Source of the DNA: Aspidiotus rigidus
Taxonomy: Eukaryota > Arthropoda > Insecta > Hemiptera > Diaspididae
NCBI GenBank assembly: GCA_035079385.1
Contig: JAVHKY010000004.1
Location: forward strand, 11,625,001 to 11,689,000
Length of the DNA: 64,000 bases
Direction of reading: 5' to 3'
Positions within the stretch are counted from its first letter, which is position 1. Each line of letters begins with the position of its first letter. The notes beneath the pieces were generated by a model. It was not told where the DNA came from, made no database searches, and was given only the letters and a program-made list of their open reading frames with translations. Made by a program: the position numbers and the translations under genes. Positions 45,401 to 57,229 of this stretch are shown piece by piece.

Positions 45401-48400
45401 AGATATACCAGACTAGTTAAGACATCACTTAAGATGCGCTTGACAATCCATCAATATTATTTTGATCGCAAACTCACTTTTTGGATGAAACCGCTGAAGC
45501 TAACGATGGACCCACATCTGAACAAGAAGAATTCGTGTCAGATCCCGCTCTACTGCCACAAAACGGCGAAATACGTCCACCTGAAGTTCGTATGTAGGAC
45601 AGAAGACCGTCATTTGTGTCTTGGAGGTTTTTATTCACTTCACTACATTTTGGAAAATATGGTTCATGTAAATAAATGGGCACAGCTTTAAGTCAATCAA
45701 GAAATATAACTAGATGCTAAAAAAAGAAGGTGTGAAGAGTTCGATCCCCCAAACTTTCGAGTTGACCCTGGCTACGGGTCTGATTCAATTTTACTTACTG
45801 AACTAATGCGAGTTGACGTTGTACGTGTTTGTTTTGATCGATGCACTGCATGACCATCTCTTGGTGACTGTAAAGAAATAATAAAATTGGTTAACTAAAA
45901 ACTGTTTTCAACGGGTGTGTTCTAAAAAGGTCAAAGAATTTCCAAATCTTGGAGCAGTCGTACCCCCTGAGTTATCATCATCAAAATGGGCTAATGACAA
46001 GTATTCAGTGCTATACATAAGAGATGACAGTTTCTCGACTCGTATTCTGTTTCTCCAATTTTAATTATCACACTACCTACGTACATAAAAATAAGTGTGT
46101 GGCCGAGAAATTTTTTGCGAGTCAAATTTAAGAATTTTATGTCACCAAAATGAAGAATCTGTACCGTTACAACATAACCAGCAAATGGAAGAGGAGGCAG
46201 GGCTTAGCCTCGCCTTTATTGCGCCTCATAGGTCCTTTAGGGTCAAACGTTATACTATCACTTATTCAGGTGTAGATAAAGGTCAAGCCAGGTCAGCAAC
46301 GCAACTTTAAATCAAGATCATCGACTTTACCAGAGAAGACATTTTTCTAGATCCCTTAGAGTGGCTTTTACTAATAATTTTCAAACCTATGACATTATCA
46401 GAGTAATCCCTACGTAGATCAAGGTCAACCAGGGATCTGAGCGTGAGCTACACCTCACTCTCCTCGCAAACTAGCTTGGCTTAGGCTAAAGGTTGTGGTG
46501 CCAGAGAGGAAAGGTTACAATTTAGGTCACCCCTTCCACACTTACGCCTTCTCTAGATACCCTGGAATAGTTTTTAGTAATAATCCTCGAGCCTATGACG
46601 TTATTAAGATAGTTCCGATGTATGTCAAGGTCAATTGAGGATTAGAGGCGTGACAACGATAGAAGGCTATGCCTCCCACCTCTCCTGCATTAGCCTTCTA
46701 TGTTTGGGCCAACGAATTAGACTTACGGCTTACAAAGCTTGGCTTAAACTAAAACTTGTGCTGCCAGAGAGAAAAGATTACAACTTAGCTTACCCCATCC
46801 CCTAATGCCTCGACTGGATCTCTCTGAATAGCTTTTATTAATAATGCCCGAGCCAATGGCGTTATCAGAGTAGTCCCTAAATGGACTAAGGTCAACTAGG
46901 GACCTGAGAGTGGTACTGAAAGAAGGCTTTGTCTCTCTCCCCGATCACACTAGCCTAATATGCTTAAGCTAACATGTAGGAAGGTACGTAAGGCCAAAGA
47001 AAGTTGGTGGCTCTTGGAAAAATGCGAGGAAATTGAGGACCTTCAAAAGAAGCATGACTCTTTCAACGTACAGGAAGAACACAGCAGCAGTACTACGTAA
47101 CGAAAACAATGACATAATTGTGAACACCGAAGCTATAAACACAGCGGTTGGAAAAATATCTGGAAACTGTTTTTCGAAGCGAAATATCAGCAGACCCTCC
47201 AGAGGCTGAGGATGATGGACCGGGTATACTGAGGGAGGAAGTAAACTACGCGCTTTTACACCTTAAAAATGGCAAAGCGAGCGGGCCAGACAGTTTGTAC
47301 GCGGAAGTGCTGAAATTTATCGTGGAGGAGGGAGGAGAAGGCATAGGGACCCTTACCCAAGGCTGGATTTATTAGGGGGTCCCAGGAGATCCCGGGACCC
47401 GGGACTCTATATTTTTCTCTCATTTCAAAATTTCATTGAATACACCTTGGGACCTTGCACAAGCAAAATTATCTACTTTTTTCTTTCATCTACTTTCTTT
47501 CCAATTTCAAAGTCGGCAAAAATTGAAGAGAGAGGAGGGGGGTCAAAATTTTGATTTGGAGAAATGTTGAGGGGGGCCTCCACATAATTTCGGACATTGC
47601 ACAAATAAAATTATATACTTTTTTCTTTCAACTACTTTCTTTCCAATTTTAAGGTGGGCAAAAATTGATGAGAGGGGAGGGGATCAAAATTTTGATTTGG
47701 AGAAACGTTGAAGGGGGCCTCCACATAACTTGGGTTGGAACCTTGCACAAATAAAATTATATACTTTTTTCTTTCAACTACTTTCTTTCCAATTTTAAAG
47801 TGGGTAAAAATTGATAAGAGAGGAGGGGGAATCAGAATTTTGACTTGGAAAAATGTTGAGGGGGCCTCCACATAACTTGGGTTGGAACCTTGTACAAATA
47901 AAATTATATACTTTTTTCTTTCATCTACTATCTTTCCAATTTTAAAGTGGGCAAAAATTGATAAGAGAGGAGGGGAGGATCAAAATTTTGATTTGGAGAA
48001 ACGTTGGGGGGGGGGGGCTCCACATTACTTGGGTTACGACCTTGCACAAATACAATTATCTACTTTTTTCTGTCAACTACTTTCTTTCCAATTTCAAAGT
48101 GGGTAAGAATTGATAGGAGAGAGGGGGTGGGGGGAATCAAAATTCTGATTTGGAGAAATGTTGAGGGGGCCTTTACATAATTTGTGATCTTGCCTAAAAA
48201 ATTATCTACTTTTTTATTTGAACTACTTTCTTAACAATTTGAAAGTGGGCAAAATTTGATAAAAGAGGAGGGGGGTCAAAATTTTGATTTGGAGAAATGT
48301 TGAGCGGGGCCTCCACATAACTTGAGTTGGAGCCTTGCACAAATAAAATTATCTACTTTTTTCTTTCAATTACTTTCTTTCCAATTTTAAGGTGGGTAAA

Positions 48401-51400
48401 AATTGATGAGAGGGGAGGGGTCAAAATTCTGATTTGGAGAAACGTTGAGGGGGGCCTCCACATAACTTGGGTTGGGACCTTGCACAAGTAAAATTATCTA
48501 CTTTTTTCTTTCAACTACTTTCTTACCAATTTGAAAGTGGGCAAATTTGATAAGAGAGGAGGGGGGTCAAAATTTTGATTTGGAGAAATATTATGGGGGG
48601 CCTCTACATAACTTGGTTGGAACCTTGCACAAACAAAATTATATACTTTTTTCTTTCAATTACTTTCTTTCCAATTTTAAAGTGGGTAAAAATTGATAAG
48701 AGAGGAGGGGGGAATCAAAATTTTGATTTGGAGAAACGTTGAAGGGGGCCTCCAGATAACTTGGGTTGGAACCTTGCACAAAAAAAATTATCTACTTTTT
48801 TCTTTCAACTACTTTCTTACCAATTTTAAAGTAGGTAAAAATTGATAAGAGAGGAGGGGGGAATCGGAATTTTGATTTGGAGAAATGTTGTGGGGGGCCT
48901 CCACATAACTTGGGAACCCCTTACTAAAAATCCTAAAGCCGGCCCTGCCCTTACCAGTATTTTTAATAACGTATATAAATCGGGCGTAATACCTCGAAAA
49001 TGGCTAAAGTCGACCTTCATCGCTCTCAGCCTTGTTGTATGGGTGTGAAGCGGTCTTGTTGTATGAGTGTGAAGCGTGGACTCTCAATAAAGCAGTGGAG
49101 GCAAAAATAGAAGCTATTGAAATGTACATATATCGACAACTACTCAGAATATTCTCGACGCAGAAAGTCACAAACGCGGAGGTTTTGAAACGGGTCCACA
49201 GAAACGAAAAAATGCCATTGACAATGGTAATGAAGCACAAATTAGGCTACCTAGCCACGTCATGAGGGGCGATAAATACGAGCTACTGAGACCAGTGTTG
49301 GATGGAAAGATCCGCGTGACAGGATCGCCGAGAAGACGGCAGATATTCGACTTTGGTTGGGACATCCTCAGAGCGGCAGTATCAAGGCTAGAGATGGTCA
49401 TGTGGGTCGCCAATCTCCGTACATCGACGCCCGCGTAACAAGAAGAAGAAGGAGTTGAAGCTAGACGTAGGCTAAAAGTTGTGGAGCCAGAGAAAAAGAG
49501 TTACGATTCAGATCTCCTCCCCGCCCCATTAATGCCTTCTTCAGATCCCTTAGAATAGCTTTTGCTAATTATTCTCGAGCTTATGACGTAACCTGAATAG
49601 TCCCGCAGTACGCCAAGGTCAGTAGGGTATCAAAGGCGAAACATCGAAAGAGGGGGACGCCTCCCTCATCATTTGCTCTGGCCTGGTATGCTTGAGCTAA
49701 CGAGTTCGGTTGGTAAATCTAGACTTAAGCCCAAATTTGTAGGGTGTCCGAAGTTGTGTAAGGCTACGCGAACGCAAATTCTGGTATTAGGGCAAAAACA
49801 TGAAACATACCCAAACAAAAATTTCTTGGAAACTAAAAGGAGCTTTTAATATTATTTTGGTCATGGAACTGTAATCCACCGCGATTGCTCTGACGACTAG
49901 CGTCAAAAGAATGAATCATACTTACTTGTTCAATTCACGATCAGTCTTGATTTTGGCCAGTTCTGATTGCACCAGAGCTAAATTCGTTTCTGCATCCAAT
50001 ATTGTAGAGCAAAAGTCGTTTGTTTTCAGAGCCACGTCAAGTTTGTCATTTTCTTCACTGGTACGGGTTAAACTCCGGTACATCTAAATAGGTAATTTAG
50101 GTGAAACGATAGTAGACAAGGTCTGTACAATGGAGCTAGTCAGAATATAAACTCGAAGACTGCGAAGTATTTTCTCAGAGACTATAAAATTCCAGGATGG
50201 AGCCTGAATATGCAAACAAGATCCGATTTCCAAGACCTCAACTTTGAGGCAAACGAAGCTCACAACTGTTCGTCGAAAAAAACCGAACGATCTGAGGATT
50301 ATGGATTCGACCTACTTTTTGGGAAAGTTTTAATCGAGTTTCCATTTCGGTCATTTCGGCGGTCATTTTCTCCATCATTTCTCGTTTTTCTAATTCGAAT
50401 TTACGTCGTGCTTGCTCGCGAACCTGTTCTTCAACTTTCGCCACGTGAGCCTCGAGTTCCTCTTCGAGTCCTTGCATTTGCTCTCGATGTTTCTCTTTTT
50501 CTCTGAAATTCGATACGATGGTGGTCTATTTGAATTCTAGAACATACACCCAAGGTAGGTCAAAATTCATTTGACGTTTTTTATGTTAGAGTTACATGCA
50601 AACGTCAAAAGTTTTTTGTCTTCCTCGTATATTGTCTTCGATTTTCGGTATACGTACGTATCGAATTGAGAACTCACTTTGTAAACATTTGTTTCAATTT
50701 TTCATTATCGGCCAACACTTGTTTTACGTGTTCTAGCAACGAACTGAGGGCCCCTTCAAACTGACTGACTAACATCGGCGAGGTTCTGTCATTTGTTTGG
50801 AGTTCGTGGTAGACTTCTTCCATTTTTTTCCCACTACAAAAAATCAGAGTAATAATTATTAATGGTCATCAAGTGTAGAGCCAGTCTATAGAATAATTGT
50901 AAATACTTATAAGAGTATTGTTCCTGGTTACAAAGTTGAGAATCAAGCCGATTTTTTAAGAGTTTTATACGTCTAGATCACACCTTGGTCTCAAGAAGAG
51001 ATGAAAGTGAGACAAGACGAGGCCTCTTGACTGAAACGAGACGAAAAAATAAAGATTTCCTAATATGTAATGGTCAATATGCAGACTAAGAGATTGGATT
51101 ATTGTTGATACTCATACCTATAGAGATGCTGTCATGATTTTCTTGCCACATTCGAATTCAGAGAGAACTTAAACAGCAGAAATTTCTAACGAAGTGCGCC
51201 ACGGGGAAGAAAGCCCCCTCGCCTAAATTTCCCCCACTGTTTTTCAGGTTTAAAACCTTCAAATTCAGCACGAGATTTTCTTGATCTATAACTCAGTCTG
51301 AATTTTACAATCGAATGCAAAAATCCCCCTTCTTATAAAAACACACAATCCAATTCGTTATCAAATGCACGGAGTAAGAGATATTCTAATGTCACCTCGC

Positions 51401-51773
51401 CTTACAAATATCCATATCAGAACTAATTCACCAACCTTGTATACATCATCTGTCTCAACGCAGGTTCATCCATGTCGTCGATCAGCTGTCTCCAAGCTAA
51501 TTTGGCGTCCGATTTTCTACGCTCAATTAACCGCTGTTTAGGAGACGAAGGAAGGTCCTCACCCGATATAACATCTCCGCAGGGAGCGTACTGGAGTAAA
51601 TCCTTCAAACTTATCTCGCCGTTGGCATCGGACAGGTCGTCGGTGATGACGGCGGTAGTTTCTTCTCCCAAATACCTGGAGCAGACGACACGGAATTCCT
51701 CGCAACCTATGCGACCAGTACCGTTCTTGTCCAAATTTTGAAAAAACTCGATCACGACTTGATTCTCGACCAT
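42445..51773 (-). CDS. RASEF-like protein: EF-hand, coiled coil and Rab GTPase (last exon missing)
   Basis: Eleven exons join in frame on minus: 51436-51773, 50678-50833, 50316-50502, 49926-50083, 45799-45867, 45478-45642, 44495-44591, 43598-43817, 43454-43525, 43242-43366 and 42445-42641, about 594 residues. Exon 1 starts [14 protein letters not shown] after an upstream in-frame TGA and has an EF-hand loop ([12 protein letters not shown]). Exons 2-5 are charged heptad-like coiled coil ([19 protein letters not shown]). A Ser-rich linker follows. The Rab domain is complete: AGDAAVGKS (P-loop), STLGVDFQ (switch I), LWDTAGQERF, GNKID and ETSSKTG. This order is that of RASEF/Rab45-type large Rabs, thought to couple Ca2+ and membrane traffic; the role here is inferred. 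The C-terminal exon was not identified. Intron 4 (4.1 kb) holds nested retroelements. Confidence 0.85.
43892..43946. repeat. Perfect short hairpin in a RASEF-like intron
   Basis: AAAATCAAAAAATTGACAC and its exact 19-bp complement flank a 17-bp loop. It lies between the linker exon (44495-44591) and the P-loop exon (43598-43817). Confidence 0.8.
44592..45477. other. RASEF-like intron with a palindrome
   Basis: Noncoding. The palindrome at 45047-45100 has arms AGGAACATCATTTCTCTCTG... with about two mismatches in 23 bp around an 8-bp loop; outer GCTCATTG / CAATGAGC strings extend the symmetry. The rest is unremarkable. Confidence 0.6.
46190..46982. repeat. Degenerate tandem repeat of about 240 bp (left part)
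   Basis: Units begin around GGCTTAGGCTAAAGGTTGTG or GGCTTAAACTAAAACTTGTG. They run through CCAGAGAG(G)AAAGGTTACA and TAGATCCCT(T/C)-like and CCTATGACGTTATTA-like blocks to AAGGTCAA(C/T)... . Three or four diverged units lie here and another at about 49450-49740, so the LINE at 46.98-49.45 kb appears inserted into this array. It sits in intron 4 of the RASEF-like gene. Confidence 0.7.
46983..49455 (+). mobile_element. RTE-type LINE, internally deleted and interrupted
   Basis: The 5' part reads [20 protein letters not shown] + QKKHDSFN, then a stop. From 47148 follow [36 protein letters not shown] and AEVLKF, RT N-terminal blocks. A hAT-like element interrupts at 47358. The frame resumes at 48956 with [20 protein letters not shown]. 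Then most of the RT core is missing and [20 protein letters not shown] with [20 protein letters not shown] follows, the C-terminal region. The end at about 49440 is TAACAAGAAGAAGAAGG, an AAG-type tail. The copy is dead. Confidence 0.85.
47358..48947. mobile_element. hAT-like element packed with roughly 150-bp tandem repeats, 8-bp TSD
   Basis: CCCTTACC at 47350-47357 and 48948-48955 is a perfect 8-bp target duplication, and removing the insert restores the LINE reading frame (GTLT/SIF). Ends are CAAGGCTGGATTTATTAGGG and, inverted, CAGGGCCGGCTTTAGGATTT. The interior is about ten copies of a 146-152-bp unit with AACTTGGGTTGGAACCTTGC, TCTACTTTTTTCTTTCAACT and AAAATTTTGATTTGGAGAAA blocks. No coding capacity; frames at 47632-48106 are repeat read-through. 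Confidence 0.9.
49456..49925. repeat. Degenerate 240-bp repeat (right part) and intron sequence
   Basis: From about 49450 to 49740 one diverged unit (GGCTAAAAGTTGTGGAGCCA, CTTATGACGTAACC) continues the array seen left of the LINE. The rest up to the exon at 49926 is plain intron. Confidence 0.55.
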
Positions 51774-53526
51774 ATTTATGGATTCTCGCGCGAATCACGC
51801 GATCACGATGCACTTCCGCTCAAAAAAATTGTCGTATCGCATCTACCGACGCAAAACATGCTTAAAAACAATACGTCCATGAAATTCGAATTTCGACATC
51901 GTCATCGCGTGCGTCTTTGCACAAGTGTTTTCGAATACTTCAAGCTGTGACTAGAAACTATGGCGTGGATTGTATACGTGAGTCTCTTTTCGTCGGTTTA
52001 TAGTAACGTTTACTCCCTCCTCTCGCACACTGTACGTTACAGATTTACGTACAAACGATTAAATGTAGGTACCAAAAGGCACAAATCCGTGGTTTATTCT
52101 GAATATGGATGCATAATGATGCAGCGGTGAAATGAAGATTTAGTAGAAACCCGACTATTGTAGACGATGTGAAGTTTTCTGAATCATCGCTCGAAAACTA
52201 ATTCGTGTCTAAGCATACATTACGCTACACTAGAAAGAGATGTTTGTTTTGATTTACCTATACCGGCTCGAGCGATTAACAATCTAAGTACGAACATGAT
52301 TGGAATAACTTCTGATATGAGATAATCTGGGAAAGGAAGAAGGAATGACATCTCGGAAGTCCGATCTCAAAGATTGCGAAAGTTTGTATATTATAAGAGA
52401 GGTTGACTTTCCAAATCTTTACTCAGGAGTACCTCGTACTCATTTTTTTTCGCAGGATTTCTATTCCAAGGTTTGACATGTCATATATCATTGTCGGGCT
52501 CCCCCACCCCCTCCCATTCTAAGAATGGAATTTTTTAACCGTATACGATTTTTAACTTGGCCTTTTTTCCTTAATATTCTCTAATCCCTCCTTCCGAAAT
52601 TTTAACGAAATATAGAAGGAGGAGTGTAGAGGCGCATCCTTAGTGGAAGGGGCTGAGTGTACCTAGAGAACTTGACCTGGGGAATCCTGACATCGCGCCT
52701 CTAGTTCAGAGTGACCTTAACGTACATGAGGACTTTGAATTAGAATATTTTAACAAGGAAGGAGGACGAATGTAAAACTCAGAACATAATCTTCAGTTTG
52801 TACCGTGGAAGTTTTTTTTTTTTTTTTTTTTTTCTTTTAGCGAACAACCCGGTACCAGGCGGCATCTCTGAAAAACATTCACGCAGTGCAGTTTTTATCT
52901 CACAATTCAAAACTCATCAAGAGAGTCTCTCCCACTCTTTAAATTAAATGCCGAACACCTGTCAATCAAGCAAGATATTTGTAGAATGAACAATAAAACT
53001 CAAGTTTATAAAGTCTATCACCATGACGCGACGTCAGTAGAGTACTCATGTATGTTCTAGCGCACTAGCAGCCTATTTTTCCCATTTTTCAACTTCACCA
53101 AAAATCTTGGAAATCTTCATACCAAATATTTGACTGTTTTCAAAGTAAATATGAATAATTTCACCCTATTTTTCTTCCTTGCTAGTTCAAAAATTTTAGA
53201 ATTTTTATATCATTTCTATATCAATTTTCTATATTTTTTACCCTCATAGGTGAACCAATTTGTAAAGTCTCACAGTTAAGCTATACATATCAACTTTTAT
53301 TCTGACGCACTGGGCTTTCCTCCCTTGTGTGAGCTCAAAAATCTTGGATTACGCGCTAATTTTTTCAAAAGCAGTTGTTCACCCCACTTGCTCATTTAGC
53401 TGAAAAATTGAAAGGCACAAAATGTACTAACTTTTCCCAAGATGTACACTTTAGAGATACAAAATGTGCCAACTTTTAGAGGTATATGTACAATCTAATT
53501 CCATTAATATCTAACGCGTACCTGTG
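51774..53526. other. Upstream region of the RASEF-like gene
   Basis: No coding sequence recognised. It probably contains the promoter and 5' UTR of the RASEF-like gene (CpG-containing sequence at 51780-51930), but no defined element is visible. A T-run of about 20 lies at 52815-52834. Confidence 0.4.
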
Positions 53527-53800
53527 TTTTTTTTTTTCAAAGACCAGTGTTTATTTTATCTAAAGAAGCGAATTCTTGCGCTCTAGGCTAGAGCACTTTC
53601 CAAATACTTTGTCATCAAATTCTCGCACTCTAGGCTCCAAGCTAGAATGTTTTCCAAATACTTCATTACCTGCTGTTGTATTAATTAGGTAGTCTACTTT
53701 ATCTTGCGCTCCAAGTTGAGCTTTCATGCCGGCAGTGGGATTCAAACTGCAGTACTCTTGTTTCACAGGCAGTATGGTAACCCACTAGACCATGTACAGA
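53527..53800 (-). mobile_element. tRNA-derived SINE
   Basis: Read on minus, the 5' part has TGGTCTAGTGGGTTA (53792-53778, box A-like) and AGTTTGAATCCC (53748-53737, box B-like) about 30 bp apart, the internal Pol III promoter of a tRNA-type SINE. The body contains two similar segments (AGCGCAAGAATTC / AGTGCGAGAATTTG with TTTGGAAA). The 3' end is an 11-nt A-run (T-run at 53527-53537 on +). A target duplication was not evident. Confidence 0.7.
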
Positions 53801-54389
53801 CTTCCAATGAATCAGATTATTGTAATTAGCGTGAAAGTGTGCAGCCAGCGTTCAGACAAAAATCAATGTGAATATTTACTCTTATTTTTTCATTTTTCCG
53901 CATTATTTTAACCTTTAGTGAAAAACCCAAAATACAATGTAGGTACATAGGAATTTAAAAACATCTAATGTAGGTACGTAGGGTTTTCAAAACACTAAGG
54001 GGTAGCAAAGGAAATTTTATAATGGAGAATATTAAATGAAAAATAAGATTTTTGTGAAATAAATGTCACTTTTGACTGTAATCATTTTCACAAAAATTAT
54101 TGTGCTAGCTTTGAACAAACAGCAAGAGTCTTTTTATGATCAGTCAATAAGATAATTCAATGAAAAAATGAGTCTCTATAATATAATACCTGTTGCACAC
54201 GTTTGAGGACAACCAAAAAATAAGAAGAATTTTCTTTTTACCTAGGTTGATAAGACTTAGATTATTTCCATCATTGATCAATATAATGAAAATGAATCAC
54301 AATTTCTCTCTGTGTTTCTCATATAGGAGTATGAGACCCACCATCACTTTGAATATTATTCATCTTTCAAAATAACAAAATAATACTGT
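53801..54389. other. AT-rich intergenic region
   Basis: A small tandem duplication around AATGTAGGTAC(A/G)TAGG lies at 53936-53990. The ORF-like stretch at 54193-54375 has no support. Nothing else seen. Confidence 0.4.
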
Positions 54390-54651
54390 TCAGCTCTTAT
54401 ATTCTCCACATATGCTGCAATAATGATGTCCAAAATGCATCTTAACACGTCTCGTTTCTTCTCTACATTTATAACAAATAAGTATGATTTTATCTTCATA
54501 ATTAGTACCTATCTATTACTCTGGAGAGAGTGATTTTACATTGACAACATGTACTAGTTTCTTTTTTTAATGTGTATTTAATGTCTTCCTCTGTAATTCT
54601 ATGTTTAAGAGTCTTATTACAAGGCTTACAATATCTCATTGCAGTTTCCAT
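54390..54651 (-). pseudogene. CxxC-rich small reading frame, split by a frameshift
   Basis: From the ATG at 54651 a 49-codon frame begins METAMRYCKPCNKTLK and has CCQC near its end, then TAA at 54502. Immediately after, one frame over, 54500-54390 encodes KIILICYKCREETRR and HHYCSICGEYKS, then TGA. Together they give four CxxC pairs, the spacing of a small zinc-binding protein. I do not recognise the family. A one-base indel in a once continuous frame is the simplest reading; chance is possible given the short length. Confidence 0.4.
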
Positions 54652-55686
54652 CTTTTTTGTTGGTTAATATATATTTAATTTCTTACACTATTATTTCATT
54701 TTTCTATGATTTATAATACAAATCTAGGAGGTACAGTGACACCTAATTTTCTTACTTCTTCTCAGAAATCATTTATTTTTTCAACTACCTAATAGTTTCT
54801 AATTATTAGGAAATTCGAAGCATTTTTCTAAAAACTCCTCCAAATTATTGTCATCATGACTAAATCCCTCAAGAAATGACAAGCTTTTTTTAGAAGACAG
54901 AAGTTATCAAACTTTCTTCTGTAAAAATTCTTATAAATATACTGAGGTACTGAGATTTCAACGTTTTACTCTCTTCAAAGAAAAATAAAGAAAAGAATAC
55001 GAAACAATTCTTGTCAAATAGTTGCTTTCCTGAAAAAATCTTTACACTTACAGGATAGGGGAATTTTCAACAATTCTTAGAAGGACAACGTTCAAAAAAT
55101 TTATGCTCAAGATTTAGACTGATTTACTCTGACGTCACAATAATGTCAGGTGAAAGTACGCATTCTGCTCAATCAAATCTATGATTAACATGGGAACATT
55201 TTGATCATTTGTTCACACTCAAAAATAAGAATGAACTTTGGAATAACAAATGCATTCTCATATACAGGAAACTTTCAAGATTGTGAATTCAAAGCTTTCA
55301 TCATCCCTTAACTTTCTGTCTGTTTTAAAGTACTGATGATCGAATGATCAAAGCGTTCCTGTAGAATTCTTATGGAAATTGGGTTACGGTGACTGAGTAC
55401 ACTACCTCCAAATTCCCTATATAATATTATATGGAAACAGCATTATTTCTTAAGAGCTTTCTACAATCTGTACAGAGCGATTGAAATCTTTAGTTCAGCA
55501 CTTGTCGGCAGTAGAAGAGAAAAAGAAAGAAAAACAAGACTACATGCTTACCTGGCAATGTGCTCATAATTGAACTAGAAAGAAAAATATACTTTACGTG
55601 ATAACTAAGTACATGTACAAAGTAATATTGTTGTAAAAGCCTATAAAAGATAGGTAACAAGACAGTAAACAATTTGTGACGAGCCG
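54652..55686. other. Intergenic region
   Basis: No gene recognised. A string at 55383-55415 (GTTACGGTGACTGAGTACAC) recurs inverted at 60680-60712, so a dispersed repeat fragment is likely. The 3' UTR of the gene at 55687-58406 presumably lies at the right edge. Confidence 0.4.
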
Positions 55687-57192
55687 CTACAACTTCTTCA
55701 TCAATTTCACTTTATGCACAGCTCTAGCAGCTGCCAACTCATCTTCACCCGATATTCCCCATTCTTTCAGGGCATTTACAATCTTATCCACATCTTTCCA
55801 GGAGATCTTTTTTGATAACTCTTCACTGTGCATTTCCCGTGACAGTTGGTAGTTCAGATAGGCACATGCCATCGCAATTTTGTGATCCGCCTTCTTGGGA
55901 GATAATCTTTTCGTATCAAACATTTCCCTAAATGTTTTTATCGAAGGGTCGGCCACCGGGTCCGTGTGCTTCAATATTGCTCTAACTTGTTGATAAACAT
56001 ATTTTAATGTGACGACGTACTTTTCAACATTTCTTTCCCGGTACGTACCGTTGGCATCTTGACGCTCTTGAATCACTTCAGGTGGGAGGTCCTCATCAGA
56101 GGGTGGTTTGAAATTTTTTACAGACTTTCGTACTTTATCTATCGAGTTGCAACGAGTTGAGATATAGTTGGCTAAATTAACACGTATGAATCTCACCACG
56201 CCCGTTTCAATTATCATATCTTCGAGTTGACCCTGTAATAATATTACAAGCAATATGTAAGTCATTGCCTATACACAGCAAATAAGTAATAAGGTATACT
56301 CTAATACTGCATTTGATTTCAATAATGATAAACACAGGGATAAAATATTCACGAGAAATGAAACAGAGAGGTGAAATATTTGTTTAAACTGACTTATTTA
56401 GAAAATTTACGCCCCCATTCACCATTCAGCTGTAAACCTAGAGTCAGTTCAGCTCTGAATTTTCACATATTTACGAAAGCCAGTTTGCTTACGTATTGAC
56501 ATGTTTCATGTTTTTGCTCTGGCCTGAATTTCGAAATTTGCGTGCGCGTGCGTGCGTGCGTGCGTGCAGTACTAGCTTAGTACTAGCTTAGTATACTAGA
56601 CTAGGCTTCATTATACTAGCCCTAATTTACATTATACTAGCCTAATAAACTAGCTGAGCTATACTATTTGACATTGTATACTGGGCTTGCTTCATACTAG
56701 ACGAGTCTAAACTAAACTTATATTAGACAAAGAAGGAGGCGAACGAGCGGACCCATCGAGGACTATGAAACCCAGACCTAATATACAGTATGCTAGCTTA
56801 TTCTAAATAGACTTATACTAGACGAGAAAGGGGGCGAACGAGCGGAGCGAGTGAGCTTCATATTAGATCTAGGCTTCTGTTACACTACAAGCTTAGGAGA
56901 AAGCTATTAGCTTTAAATAACTTATTTTAAACTAGATTTATACTAGATGAAGAGGGGGGCGAACGAGCGGAGCGAGTGAGCTTCATATTACGTCTAGGCT
57001 TCTTTTAAACTAAAGGCTTCTTTTCAAAAACTCCATATATTCTAACGAAACAGACGCTCAAAGAGTTTTTCCAATTTTACGTTCATAGCTTGTAACTACA
57101 GGAAGGAGATATGAAACATGATCTTTATTTATTTGGCTCTGCCAGAAAATTTTTTAATGGGTTTATTTAATTATTTATTTATTTAATTATTT

Positions 57193-57229
<37 letters not shown>

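Noticed and set aside
47632..48106. Open frames of 74-79 codons on both strands
   Set aside because: They lie wholly inside the roughly 150-bp tandem units of the hAT-like element.
54808..54900. Acidic minus-strand frame ending FLEKCFEFPNN
   Set aside because: About 35 codons, preceded by a stop, without acceptor or partner exon.
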